64,000 nucleotides of DNA from JBFMFR01 sp040752025. Lineage in GTDB: Bacteria > Chloroflexota > Anaerolineae > Anaerolineales > UBA4823. The notes under the pieces were generated by a model, which worked only from the letters and a program-made list of their open reading frames with translations, had not been told where the DNA came from and made no database searches. The DNA is taken from assembly GCA_040752025.1 (NCBI GenBank), contig JBFMFR010000011.1, positions 1 to 64,000 of the forward strand, written 5' to 3'. Positions 16,264 through 24,931 of this stretch are shown here, piece after piece; positions within the stretch are counted from its first letter, which is position 1; each line of letters starts with the position of its first letter. Both the position numbers and the translations under genes were made by a program.

Positions 16264-17228
16264 CGTTGTCCATCCAATCGAAAAACGCGTGGCGCCGTCT
16301 GCGGCAAGGTCATGCCGGGTTTGCGCCAGGCGAAAAGGGTCGAAAGCGTCGTCCAGGCCATCCACAGCCCGGCGCGCAGGGATTTGCGCTCCGGGTAGGC
16401 CGCCCGCAGGCGGTAGTCGTCCTGCTCGATCAGGCGCAGCACGTACTTGAAGCGCGCCACGTAAGCCGCGCCGGCCAGGCGGCAGCGCAGGTTCTTGACC
16501 TGCGCCAGGTACTGCTCCCCCAGGTCGAAGTACAGGTGCGCAAGCTGCACCCGGTTGTAGACCCACTTGCGGTAAGCCGGGTGATCCAGGTTCATCAGAG
16601 GCAGGTTGTGGGCTTCGACGTACTCGCCGGCCACGTTGAAATATCCGGCCTGCGCATCCTCGACAGCGTCGCGCAGCATGTGCACCACGTGCGCCCCCTG
16701 CACGGCCAGGTAGCGCCGCTCGCGGCAGGGCAGTTCGCAGTTGTGGCCGATGAAGTAATGCAGCACTTCGGTGACGGCCGTCGCCAGCAGTCGGGTGTAC
16801 TCGGCCAGTTCCAGGCGCGAGATGGTGCGCCCGCGCCGTTTCATATCGAAGCGCATCACCGCCATCATGTTGCGCAGGTAAACCTGCAAGCCGCTGTTGG
16901 CCGCGTGGTCGTGCGCCACCAGGTCGACCAGCATGCGCTCTTCGGGGCAGGCATCGCCCGGCGCCTGCCCGGCATAACAGGCCTCCAGCAGGTCTTCCTG
17001 GCGCTCGAGGAAGGCGCGCCGCTCGACGGACGTCCCCACATCGCCATCCAGGGCGTCGTCCACCCAGCGGAAATAAGCGTAGGCCCGGTAGGCGTCCGCC
17101 ACCAGCGGGCGGTCTACCAGCCAGCGGAAGGTGTAATAGGTTTGTTTGCTAGAAGCTTTGGTGATGGCTGCTGCCAGGATTTCGGTTTCACTTTTTCTAG
17201 GGATAGGGATTTCAGGAGTCGTTGACAT
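16260..17228 (-). CDS. crtB: Phytoene/squalene synthase family protein
   Basis: A 322-aa all-helical prenyl synthase. Both aspartate-rich motifs are present: D-D-A-L-D at 57-61 and R-D-A-V-E-D at 186-191, which bind Mg-diphosphate. It condenses two GGPP to phytoene (or FPP to squalene). Position before crtI favours phytoene. The ATG at 17228 is used; an upstream extension is unlike the family. No ribosome-binding site is obvious, so the message may be leaderless or weakly translated. It faces the alcohol dehydrogenase gene across a 134-nt divergent promoter region. Confidence 0.85.
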   Translation of the reverse strand: MSTTPEIPIPRKSETEILAAAITKASSKQTYYTFRWLVDRPLVADAYRAYAYFRWVDDALDGDVGTSVERRAFLERQEDLLEACYAGQAPGDACPEERMLVDLVAHDHAANSGLQVYLRNMMAVMRFDMKRRGRTISRLELAEYTRLLATAVTEVLHYFIGHNCELPCRERRYLAVQGAHVVHMLRDAVEDAQAGYFNVAGEYVEAHNLPLMNLDHPAYRKWVYNRVQLAHLYFDLGEQYLAQVKNLRCRLAGAAYVARFKYVLRLIEQDDYRLRAAYPERKSLRAGLWMAWTTLSTLFAWRKPGMTLPQTAPRVFRLDGQR

Positions 17229-17362
17229 GTCATTTTTTTGAAAACCGGGAACAACGGTTTTCCCATTACTACCTCTACGCAAATCCGCTGCTTTGGTTTC
17301 GAGTTTCGGGCGGTTTCGGCGGGTATAATACCGGAAAATCTCAACTCAGAAAGGCAAACATC

Positions 17363-18523
17363 ATGCGCGATTTCACTTTCTACGTCCCCACCCAGATCAT
17401 CTTCGGCCAGGACAGCTTGCAGCGCCTGGGCGAGCAGGTGCAGCGTTACGCCCGGCGGGCGCTGCTGCTGTATGGCAAGGGCAGCATCAAGAAGAGCGGC
17501 CTGTACCAGCGCGTCGTGGCCCAGTTGCAGGCTCACGAAGTCGAGTTCGTCGAACTCTCTGGCGTGGACCCCAACCCGCGCATCGACACAGTGCGAGAAG
17601 GGGCGGCGCTGTGCCGCCAGCACAGGCTGGAGTTCATCCTGGCGGTGGGCGGCGGCAGCGTGATCGACTGCGCCAAGGGCATCGCCGCTGCCGCCCTGTA
17701 CGAAGGCGACCCGTGGGACTTCTGGGAGTACAAGGTGCGCCCGGAGCAGGCCCTGCCGGTCGGGGCGGTGCTGACCCTGTCGGCCACCGGCTCCGAGATG
17801 AACAGCGGCACGGTGGTGAGCAACCCCGCTACCGAGGACAAGCGCGGCATGGGCGGCCCGGCGCTCTTCCCCAGGTTCTCGATCCTGGACCCCAGCCTGA
17901 CCTTCAGCGTGCCGCCCGAACAGACCGCGGCGGGCGTGGCCGACATTATGACCCACGTTTACGAATTCTACTTCACCCCGGTGAAACACGCTTACCTGCA
18001 AGACGGCTTCGCCGAGGCGATCCTGCGCACCTGCGTGCGCTACGGCCCGATCGCCTACCGCCAGCCGGAGGACTACGACGCCCGCGCCAACCTGATGTGG
18101 GCCAGCAGCATGGCCCTCAATGGGGTAGTCAGCGCCGGCAAGCTCTTCGACGGCTTCAACCACCTGGTCGAGCACGTCTTCAGCGCCTTTTATGACCTGA
18201 CGCACGGCACCGGCCTGGCGATCCTGGCCCCGCACTGGATGGCTTACATCCTGGACGCGGAGACGCGCGGCAAATTCGCCGCCTTCGCCCGCAACGTGTG
18301 GGGCCTGTCCGGCCCGGACGACGAGGCCCTCGCCCGCCAGGGCATCCAGGCCACGCGTGATTTCTACCGCAGCCTGGGGCTGCCGTCCAGCTTCTCGGAA
18401 GTGGGCATCGGCGGCGAGCGCTTCGAGGAGATCGCCGCCCGCGCCATGCGCGGCGAGACCCTGGGGCAGGCTAAGAAATTAAGACAACCGGATGTGCTGA
18501 ATATCTTGCGAATGGCTCAATAA
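17363..18523 (+). CDS. Iron-containing alcohol dehydrogenase (BdhA/YqhD type)
   Basis: A 386-aa group III alcohol dehydrogenase. The NAD(P)-binding region G-G-G-S-V-I-D-C-A-K-G-I-A is at about 95-107. The metal-site histidines lie in F-N-H-L-V-E-H-V-F-S and L-T-H-G-T-G-L-A-I. Opening F-T-F-Y-V-P-T-Q-I-I-F-G is typical of butanol/aldehyde-type members. The ATG follows AGAAAGG; the longer frame to 17222 would overlap the crtB start. Substrate likely a short- to medium-chain aldehyde, detoxification or fermentation. Confidence 0.9.
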   Translation: MRDFTFYVPTQIIFGQDSLQRLGEQVQRYARRALLLYGKGSIKKSGLYQRVVAQLQAHEVEFVELSGVDPNPRIDTVREGAALCRQHRLEFILAVGGGSVIDCAKGIAAAALYEGDPWDFWEYKVRPEQALPVGAVLTLSATGSEMNSGTVVSNPATEDKRGMGGPALFPRFSILDPSLTFSVPPEQTAAGVADIMTHVYEFYFTPVKHAYLQDGFAEAILRTCVRYGPIAYRQPEDYDARANLMWASSMALNGVVSAGKLFDGFNHLVEHVFSAFYDLTHGTGLAILAPHWMAYILDAETRGKFAAFARNVWGLSGPDDEALARQGIQATRDFYRSLGLPSSFSEVGIGGERFEEIAARAMRGETLGQAKKLRQPDVLNILRMAQ

Positions 18524-18564
18524 AAGCTCTACCTGCGGTACAATCTATTCAAGGAGTCAAGCCC

Positions 18565-19446
18565 ATGCCTCGCCATCCCCTTGCAGAAGTTTTCGGCTTT
18601 CCCACAAGCAATTTTTCGGCAGAAGCCAAGCGCCATCGCGCCAGGCGATTGTGTCCCTATAACAACAAAGTGCCGAATTGTACGAAAGACAAAGCCAAGA
18701 ATCCTTTAGGCGTTTGCAGCGTCTTGGAAGATGATCGGGCGGTTATCACCTGCCCTGTACGCTTCCGCCAAGAATGGGTGATCGCAGATGACACCGCTTC
18801 GTTCTTCTTCTCGCCCGACGCTTCCTGGACTTCACTAACCGAAGTACGTTTGCCAGACAAGCATGGCCGTTCTGCAGGGAATATCGATGTTGTCCTGGTA
18901 GCCTATGACAAGCATGGACAGGTGATCGATTTCGGGGCGCTCGAAGTACAGGCGGTGTACATCTCCGGAAACATTCGCAACGCGTTCGAATATTACATGC
19001 AAGACCCCGCCGAACGCCATAGCATGACCTGGGAAGGGCCCTATTATCCACGCCCGGATTACCTGTCTTCATCAAGAAAGCGTTTAGCGCCTCAGTTGAT
19101 TTACAAGGGTGGCATACTCAACCAATGGGGCAAGAAATTGTCCGTTGTGGTAGACCGGCACTTTTTCTCCAGCCTGCCACCCTTGCCGGAAACCACGCCA
19201 GAGGAGGCCGATATCGCCTGGCTGGTATATGATCTCACAGTAGATCAGGCCCAAAACCGCTACAGGCTGACCAAAGATCGTGTGGTTTACACCGCTTTTT
19301 CCCCGGCCCTCGAGACAATTACCAGGGCTGAGGCCGGCTCGGTAGATGCTTTTATGGAGCACTTGCAGCATAAGCTGGACGAAAAGTTGGAAAACGGTTA
19401 TCCGCCCGATGCGCCCACCCTGGCGGATTTTGTAGAGGAAGAATAG
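18565..19446 (+). CDS. NotI-like type II restriction endonuclease
   Basis: A 293-aa protein matching the NotI family. Four cysteines (Cys30, 39, 51, 63) in C-P-Y-N-N...C-T-K...G-V-C-S...I-T-C-P-V-R-F fit the iron-binding Cys4 fold unique to NotI. The PD-(D/E)xK variant site is visible as Asp108 (GNIDVV), Glu127 and Gln129 (ALEVQAVY), the same D...E-x-Q pattern as NotI (Asp160, Glu182, Gln184). It should make double-strand cuts. ATG follows AAGGAG. The downstream gene, 7 nt away, is a D12-class adenine methylase, so the pair forms a restriction-modification system. Recognition cannot be GCGGCCGC if that methylase protects it. Confidence 0.85.
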   Translation: MPRHPLAEVFGFPTSNFSAEAKRHRARRLCPYNNKVPNCTKDKAKNPLGVCSVLEDDRAVITCPVRFRQEWVIADDTASFFFSPDASWTSLTEVRLPDKHGRSAGNIDVVLVAYDKHGQVIDFGALEVQAVYISGNIRNAFEYYMQDPAERHSMTWEGPYYPRPDYLSSSRKRLAPQLIYKGGILNQWGKKLSVVVDRHFFSSLPPLPETTPEEADIAWLVYDLTVDQAQNRYRLTKDRVVYTAFSPALETITRAEAGSVDAFMEHLQHKLDEKLENGYPPDAPTLADFVEEE

Positions 19447-19453
19447 AGCAATC

Positions 19454-20353
19454 ATGAGCAGCGAATCGGGTGGCTTCCAACTGCCGCTGTTTGGCGGTCT
19501 GGATACCAGGCAGATCGTCAACGTAGCCTCGGTGCCGCTGCGCAGCCCCTTTCGCTATCCAGGTGGGAAGACCTGGTTGGTGCCGTTTGTCAGGCAGTGG
19601 TTGATCAGCAAACCCGCCCGCCCGGCTGAGTTGATCGAGCCCTTTGCGGGAGGCGCGATTGTTGGCCTGACGGCTGCCTTCGAACAGTTAGCCGATCACG
19701 TAACCCTGGTTGAGCTCGACGACCAGGTGGCTGCCGTGTGGAGAACGATCATCGAGGGGGATTATGAGTGGCTGGCTGATCGGATCAACCAATTCGACCT
19801 GACCCCTGAAAACGCGGATGCTGTGCTGGCTCAAACCGAGGTCTCCTTGCAAGAAAAAGCTTTCCAGACTATCCTCAAGAACCGCATCCAGCGCGGCGGG
19901 ATTCTGGCCCCAGGGGCTGGCCGCGTCAAGCATGGCGAGAATGGCAAGGGCATTAGATCCAGGTGGTATCCACAGACGCTGAGCAAGCGCATCCTGGCGA
20001 TCGGTAAAATTCGGGAGCGAATCACCTTCATCGAGGGTGACGGGCTGCAGGTCTTACAGCAGCAGGCTGACCGTCAGGAAGTCGCCTGGTTTATCGATCC
20101 TCCTTACACCGCCGCCGGCAAAAAGGCTGGGACGCGCCTGTACAAGTATTTCGAAATCGACCACGACAGGCTTTTCAATATTGCCGGAACGCTGACAGGT
20201 GATTTTTTAATGACCTACGACAACACCGGCGGCGTCCGGCAGATGGCCGAGCAGCACGGGTTTGCAACCGAGATAGTCGCGATGAAGAACACGCACCACG
20301 CTGAGATGACTGAGTTATTGATTGGAAGCGACCTAGGTTGGCTGCGCCGCTGA
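19454..20353 (+). CDS. D12-class (Dam-like) adenine-N6 DNA methyltransferase
   Basis: A 299-aa enzyme with SAM-binding motif I S-P-F-R-Y-P-G-G-K (31-39), E-P-F-A-G-G (62-67) and the catalytic D-P-P-Y (215-218). This is the class D12 layout of Dam and DpnM, which methylate adenine. It lies 7 nt after the NotI-like nuclease and should protect host DNA from it. Residues 1-28 and the I-L-A-P-G-A-G region (150-156) may carry target specificity. The recognition sequence must contain an adenine. Confidence 0.9.
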   Translation: MSSESGGFQLPLFGGLDTRQIVNVASVPLRSPFRYPGGKTWLVPFVRQWLISKPARPAELIEPFAGGAIVGLTAAFEQLADHVTLVELDDQVAAVWRTIIEGDYEWLADRINQFDLTPENADAVLAQTEVSLQEKAFQTILKNRIQRGGILAPGAGRVKHGENGKGIRSRWYPQTLSKRILAIGKIRERITFIEGDGLQVLQQQADRQEVAWFIDPPYTAAGKKAGTRLYKYFEIDHDRLFNIAGTLTGDFLMTYDNTGGVRQMAEQHGFATEIVAMKNTHHAEMTELLIGSDLGWLRR

Positions 20354-20392
20354 TGCGTTCACAATGATTTTCAACCCTGGAGGAGAAATTTT

Positions 20393-20740
20393 ATGACAAC
20401 CTGGCGACGCATGTTAGACGAATTCGAGGCTGATCTGTATGACGTGCCCCCGCCGCGCTTCTTCCGCGTGGAAAGGGGCGAGGTGGAGATCAAGCGCTAC
20501 GAGGATGGCGAAATACGCCTGGAGGTGGCCTTCTTCGGCCTCAAGCTGGCGGATGGCGAGAGCGTCGACCTGGTGGTCGAGGGCCAGCGCGTGTGCAGCC
20601 TGGAGATCCGCCGCGGGCGCGGGCGAGCCGAACTGAGCGCCAGCGCCGGGGCCAGCCTGCCGGTGGTGCAGGGCGGAGCGGTGGCCGAAATCCAACACCA
20701 GGGCTTGGCGAAATTGCGCGGCGTGTTCCACCGCGATTAA
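20393..20740 (+). CDS. Hypothetical 115-aa beta-rich protein
   Basis: A 115-aa protein with an excellent GGAGGAG ribosome-binding site before its ATG. It alternates hydrophobic and charged residues (I-R-L-E-V-A-F-F-G-L-K-L, V-D-L-V-V-E-G), suggesting a small beta-sandwich. There are no signal peptide, membrane segments or known motifs. It follows the methylase in the same direction but need not belong to the restriction system. I do not recognise the family. Confidence 0.65.
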   Translation: MTTWRRMLDEFEADLYDVPPPRFFRVERGEVEIKRYEDGEIRLEVAFFGLKLADGESVDLVVEGQRVCSLEIRRGRGRAELSASAGASLPVVQGGAVAEIQHQGLAKLRGVFHRD

Positions 20741-20764
20741 CCCCTCTCTCCCAAGGAGATCACG

Positions 20765-21343
20765 ATGAACGAAAAACTTTCGATCTCCACGGCAAAACTC
20801 TGGAAGACAGCGCTGCTTTTCGGCGGGCTGCACTTCCTCATTATGACTTATGGCGCCTTCGTCATCGAGCCCACGGACTGCCAGTTCGTCGTCCCGGCCT
20901 ACTTCATGGCGCTGCCGGCGATGCTTTCGATCCTGAGGCTGCGGCGCTTCGGGGCGGGCACCATCGTTTTCCTGCCCTATGCCATCATTGGCTTCTTCCC
21001 GGTGTACTACATGGATTATGTCACCCTCAAGACCATGCTGACGGTGTGGGGCGCGGTAGCCTGGTGCCTGGGAGGCGTGCTCTCGGGTTTAGCCGCCGAC
21101 CTGGCCTTCCGCTTCCTGCCCCAACGCTTCTCCGAAAAGCAGCGCGCCATCCTCACCGGCGTGGTGGTGGGGCTGGGTATCTACCTGACCCCGCTGGTCG
21201 CCATGACATTTTTCTATGCCCCTCAGCCACCGGAAAGTCACTACTACCTGTTTACGAAGGAAATCGTCTACACCTTATCGTGGTTGCTGGTGAACGGCGG
21301 CTTTGCCGGATACACCGCCTACGCCATCCAAAAGCGAGTCTGA
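20765..21343 (+). CDS. Hypothetical five- to six-helix membrane protein
   Basis: A 192-aa protein preceded by AAGGAG. Hydrophobic stretches near residues 15-35, 45-60, 68-90, 95-115, 125-150 and 165-188 predict a multi-pass inner membrane protein. No catalytic motif is recognised. It sits 24 nt after the 115-aa protein and 7 nt before the HEMFH protein, so the three form a likely operon. Confidence 0.65.
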   Translation: MNEKLSISTAKLWKTALLFGGLHFLIMTYGAFVIEPTDCQFVVPAYFMALPAMLSILRLRRFGAGTIVFLPYAIIGFFPVYYMDYVTLKTMLTVWGAVAWCLGGVLSGLAADLAFRFLPQRFSEKQRAILTGVVVGLGIYLTPLVAMTFFYAPQPPESHYYLFTKEIVYTLSWLLVNGGFAGYTAYAIQKRV

Positions 21344-21350
21344 AGACTGC

Positions 21351-22304
21351 ATGCTGCCAAAATTTTCCTTCGCCGATCAGGCGCAGGCCGGGCAAATCCT
21401 GGCCGAGCGCGATGTGTTCATCGAGAGCCTGAGCCCCTTCGACCGCGCCGCTCGCCTGCGCAGCCCTGGGCCAGTGGCCGAGGCGGACTTCCTGGAATTC
21501 CTGCGCGCTAGCGCCCAGTCCTGGCAGCCGGCAGAACGGAAGCATGTAGAGGCCACCCTGGAGATCATCGCCGAGAAGGATTGGCTGCACCAGGCAGGCG
21601 GCAATCTGCCCTTCCCGCCCGAGATCGTACTGGTCAAGACGAATGGACAGGAGGAAGCGCACTGCGCCTACACCCGCGGCAACGCCATCATCCTGCCGCC
21701 GCGCAAGCTGGCTTACCCCAGCCTGGAAGACCTGGCCCGGCTGGTGACCCACGAGATGTTCCACATCCTGTCACGTTACAACCCGGCGCTGCGCCAGGCG
21801 CTTTACGCCGTGATCGGCTTCCGGCCCTGTAACGGACTTGAGTATCCCACCGAGCTGTGGCCGCGCAAGATCACCAACCCGGACGCGCCGCACCACCAGC
21901 ACTATATCCAGGTGCGCTGCGATGAGCAAGCAGTCAACGCCGTCCCGATCCACTTTTCCAGCCAGGCAACCTGCGATCCGCAGCGCGGCGGCGACCACCT
22001 GGACAGCCTGCTCCTGCGCCTGCTGGTGATCGAGCGGCAGGACAGGTGCTGGCGCCCGGCGCGCTGCAGCGGGCAACTGCGGCTGCTCGAGATGGCGCAG
22101 GTCTCCGGCCTGTACGAACAGACTGGGCGCAACAGCCAGGCCCTGCACCATCCCGAGGAAATCCTGGCTGAGAACTTCGCCCACCTGGTATGGGGGACAG
22201 CCAGTCTGCCCTCTCCCTGGGTAATCGAAAGCGCAGAGCGGGTTTTGCGTGAATACACCCGCTCTGCGCCTGAACGTTCGCTAAAGCCAACTACCTGGGC
22301 CTAG
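21351..22304 (+). CDS. Putative zinc metalloprotease-like protein (HExxH)
   Basis: A 317-aa soluble protein with H-E-M-F-H at 134-138, the zinc-binding core of gluzincin-type proteases. A later E-N-F-A-H (about 285) could give the third ligand. There is no signal peptide, so it should be cytoplasmic. The ATG at 21351 is 7 nt after the membrane protein stop. Its stop codon shares the bases CTAG with that of the converging CSLREA gene. No named family is recognised; protease activity is inference from the motif. Confidence 0.6.
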   Translation: MLPKFSFADQAQAGQILAERDVFIESLSPFDRAARLRSPGPVAEADFLEFLRASAQSWQPAERKHVEATLEIIAEKDWLHQAGGNLPFPPEIVLVKTNGQEEAHCAYTRGNAIILPPRKLAYPSLEDLARLVTHEMFHILSRYNPALRQALYAVIGFRPCNGLEYPTELWPRKITNPDAPHHQHYIQVRCDEQAVNAVPIHFSSQATCDPQRGGDHLDSLLLRLLVIERQDRCWRPARCSGQLRLLEMAQVSGLYEQTGRNSQALHHPEEILAENFAHLVWGTASLPSPWVIESAERVLREYTRSAPERSLKPTTWA

Positions 22305-24787
22305 GGCTTGACCACCAGCGGAATGAAATCATAGTGGTCGGGGTTCATTTCCACGGATCCCAGGTCGCAGCGCACCGTGCCGTTGCCATCGCTGTCGACC
22401 GGGCGGTAGGCGCCGCGCTGGTCGGCGTTGTTGGTCACGCCGGATGAGGTGACGCAGCTTGTGCCGCCGGCATCCAGGGCCGGGCTGCCGAACCAGGGCA
22501 GGTGCGTGCGCGTCGGTCCGCCGTTGTAGCCCAAGGGAGTGAGCCAGGGGTCCTGGCCGGTGATCAGCGATCCGCCGCTGATCGAACAGCCGCTGGTGTT
22601 CTCGATCAGGCTGGTGCCGATGGCCGTCAGGCTGCCGTAGCAGAACGGCCCGCCATCCAGGGCGCTGTTATCGCCCATGATGATCTTGTAGATCGTGACC
22701 GTGCCAGAATGCACGTAGATACCGCCGCCGCGCCCGCCGTTAGCGCCAGACTGGGCGTTCGAGTTGGCCTGGTTGTTCGCCACGGTCAGGTTGTACAGGT
22801 CGACGGTGCTGGCGCTCGCGTAGAGACCACCGCCGAGCCCGCCATCGCCATACGATCCGGGGCTTCCCGGCGAGCCCCCCGCAGTGTACCCGCCGCCTAA
22901 GCCAGGGCTACCGCCGGGCCGGTCGTTCTGATTGCCGCTCAGGGTGCTGTCGTCGAAATTGGCATCGAGCAGACTGAGGAAAACACCGCCGCCTATACCA
23001 GTATTGCCACCGTTACCGCCATCGCCGCCATCCCCGCCTGGGGCGTACAGGTTGAGGCCAGAATCGCCGCCCCGGCCGCCGTTGCCAGGATAATTGATCG
23101 AGTTGTGGTCAAAGGTGCTGTCCTCGACCGCCAGGTAGGCCGCCAGAATCGCCTGCGGTTCAGAAAGCAGGCCGGGCGCGTAGGTGGCCGCATACAGGCC
23201 GCCCCCATGCCCGCTGGGCCCGCCATTGCCGCCCACTCCGCCGTCCCCGTTCAGACCGTACTCACCATCGTAGCAAACCGGGTCGGGGTAGCCCTCGCCG
23301 CGATCCCCACCGTCCCCACCGTTCCCGCCCAGGCCGCCATGCCCGCCTCGAATAGTCTGGTTGTAGGTGAAAGTGCTGGAATCGATGGTCGAGGTGCCGT
23401 AAGAGAACAGCCCGCCGCCGGAACCACCGCCCAGGCCGTAGCCGCCGCGCCCGCCAGTTCCGCCGTTCCCGCCGCTCTTGCCATCGCAGGCCGCGTTGAA
23501 GTAAGTGCCATCGCCGCCGTTCCCGCCCCGTCCGCCGCTGCCGCCGCCTCCAGCCTGTTTGGTGCCAGACGGGTTATCGTTGCCATTGCTCAGCGTAGTC
23601 TGGTCCAGGCTCAAGGTGGAATCCTGGGACTGGTATAGGTTGCCACCCGAACCATCTATCCCAGACGAGCCGCCGATCCCACCATCGCCGCCATCACCGC
23701 CGCGGCCGGCTTGCTGGTTGGGTATGGGGCTGCCCCACTGGTCGATGCCATGCCCGCCCGTGCCGCCCAGGCCACCCAGGTTGCCATTTCCACCCACACC
23801 GGCATTATTGCCATCGAAAACAGCCTTATAGAGCGTGGTCGTGCTAGCGCTGGCCATGTACAAGCCGCCGCCGGAGCCGCCCTTGCCGCCACTTCCGCCG
23901 CTTCCCCCCCGGCCGCCATCGCCGCCATCTGCCAGACTGACAGAGGTGGTGCCATTGCCGCCCACGCCGCCATTGCCGCCATAACTGCCATTGCCGCCGC
24001 GACCAGCGTAGTTATCCTCGATATTGCTGCTGTTGATCGTCAGCGTGCCGGCATTATAGATGCCGCCGCCGTTGCCGCCATCCCCGCCGCTTCCGCCAGC
24101 CGCGCCTGTAGCGCCATCCAGACCTGGGCCACCGTTGGCGCCATTCAGACCTTCCCTACCGTTGCCGCCATTGCCTGCGACGTTATCGCGCACGGTGCTA
24201 AAAGTAAGGGTCAGATTCCCCTCGTTATAGATGCCGCCGCCATCCGCTCCATTGGCGCCATCCTGGCCGTACGAACTGCCGTTGGCCCCCTGGGGAGGGC
24301 GGCCATCTTCGATAATCAGGTTGGTCAGCCCTACCGTAGCTCCGCTGTGGATGTGGAAGACCCGGTCGACCAGGTTGGCGTTGACAGAAATCGGGCCCGA
24401 GCCGAACATGTCGCCCATGATCAACATATTTCCTTTGACATCCAGGTCGCCGGTCACGTTGTTATCTTCGTTCGCACCTGTGCGGGTCAGGTAGTAGGCG
24501 CCCGCCGCCAATACGACGGAATCTTGGGAGCTGCTCGAGCCGGCCGAACAGCCGCTGAAGGCGGCGTTGGTGTTGGCCGCGGTGATGGCTTCGCGCAGCG
24601 AGCAGGTGCTGCTGCTGGTGTTGTACTCGTCCAGGAAAGTATTGACGATGATGCTCGCCTCCGGGGCGCCGAGGGCATGGCGTGCGGGCGTCAGCGCGCC
24701 CAGCGAGAACAACAGCGCCAGCGCCAACGTCAAGCGCGCCAAATGACCGCCCTTATACAGCAAGTAGGATCGAATTTTGAGATTCAT
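22301..24787 (-). CDS. Secreted CSLREA/choice-of-anchor-Q protein with glycine-rich repeats
   Basis: An 828-aa exported protein with a signal peptide (about 1-40) and a GGAGAA ribosome-binding site. The CSLREAI motif sits at about 62-68 in the phrase T-C-S-L-R-E-A-I-T-A-A-N. The remainder is a right-handed beta-helix with N-N-x-A-x-x-G-G-x-I-Y rungs, interrupted by long G-G-x-G-G-x runs reminiscent of mycobacterial PE_PGRS proteins. The C-terminus F-I-P-L-V-V-K-P resembles a tail seen on many Chloroflexi secreted proteins (recalled from general knowledge). Likely cell-surface or adhesive. The long frames on the opposite strand are by-products of its GC-rich glycine codons. Confidence 0.85.
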   Translation of the reverse strand: MNLKIRSYLLYKGGHLARLTLALALLFSLGALTPARHALGAPEASIIVNTFLDEYNTSSSTCSLREAITAANTNAAFSGCSAGSSSSQDSVVLAAGAYYLTRTGANEDNNVTGDLDVKGNMLIMGDMFGSGPISVNANLVDRVFHIHSGATVGLTNLIIEDGRPPQGANGSSYGQDGANGADGGGIYNEGNLTLTFSTVRDNVAGNGGNGREGLNGANGGPGLDGATGAAGGSGGDGGNGGGIYNAGTLTINSSNIEDNYAGRGGNGSYGGNGGVGGNGTTSVSLADGGDGGRGGSGGSGGKGGSGGGLYMASASTTTLYKAVFDGNNAGVGGNGNLGGLGGTGGHGIDQWGSPIPNQQAGRGGDGGDGGIGGSSGIDGSGGNLYQSQDSTLSLDQTTLSNGNDNPSGTKQAGGGGSGGRGGNGGDGTYFNAACDGKSGGNGGTGGRGGYGLGGGSGGGLFSYGTSTIDSSTFTYNQTIRGGHGGLGGNGGDGGDRGEGYPDPVCYDGEYGLNGDGGVGGNGGPSGHGGGLYAATYAPGLLSEPQAILAAYLAVEDSTFDHNSINYPGNGGRGGDSGLNLYAPGGDGGDGGNGGNTGIGGGVFLSLLDANFDDSTLSGNQNDRPGGSPGLGGGYTAGGSPGSPGSYGDGGLGGGLYASASTVDLYNLTVANNQANSNAQSGANGGRGGGIYVHSGTVTIYKIIMGDNSALDGGPFCYGSLTAIGTSLIENTSGCSISGGSLITGQDPWLTPLGYNGGPTRTHLPWFGSPALDAGGTSCVTSSGVTNNADQRGAYRPVDSDGNGTVRCDLGSVEMNPDHYDFIPLVVKP

Positions 24788-24931
24788 TTGTTTCTCCTTA
24801 ACATTACTTCATACAACTTTTGCGATTCGCAATATCCTGCGAGGTTAAGACTAAAGGTACACTCTTAAATTATGCAACCCAGATGTCAAAGAAACGTCAA
24901 TCCAGATTAAAAAGTGGTGTAGAATCAAGGC

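Noticed and set aside
14767..16398. 543-aa open frame on the + strand
   Set aside because: It is antisense to crtI and part of crtB; composition is dominated by A, R, Q, V and H from reversed GC-rich codons, with no family motif.
22301..22304. Shared CTAG of convergent stop codons, also at 27404-27407
   Set aside because: Striking, but CTAG is the natural way for two TAG stops to overlap; no functional meaning is needed.
23711..24868. 385-aa open frame on the + strand
   Set aside because: Antisense to glycine codons of the CSLREA gene, giving an A/I/V-rich artefact.
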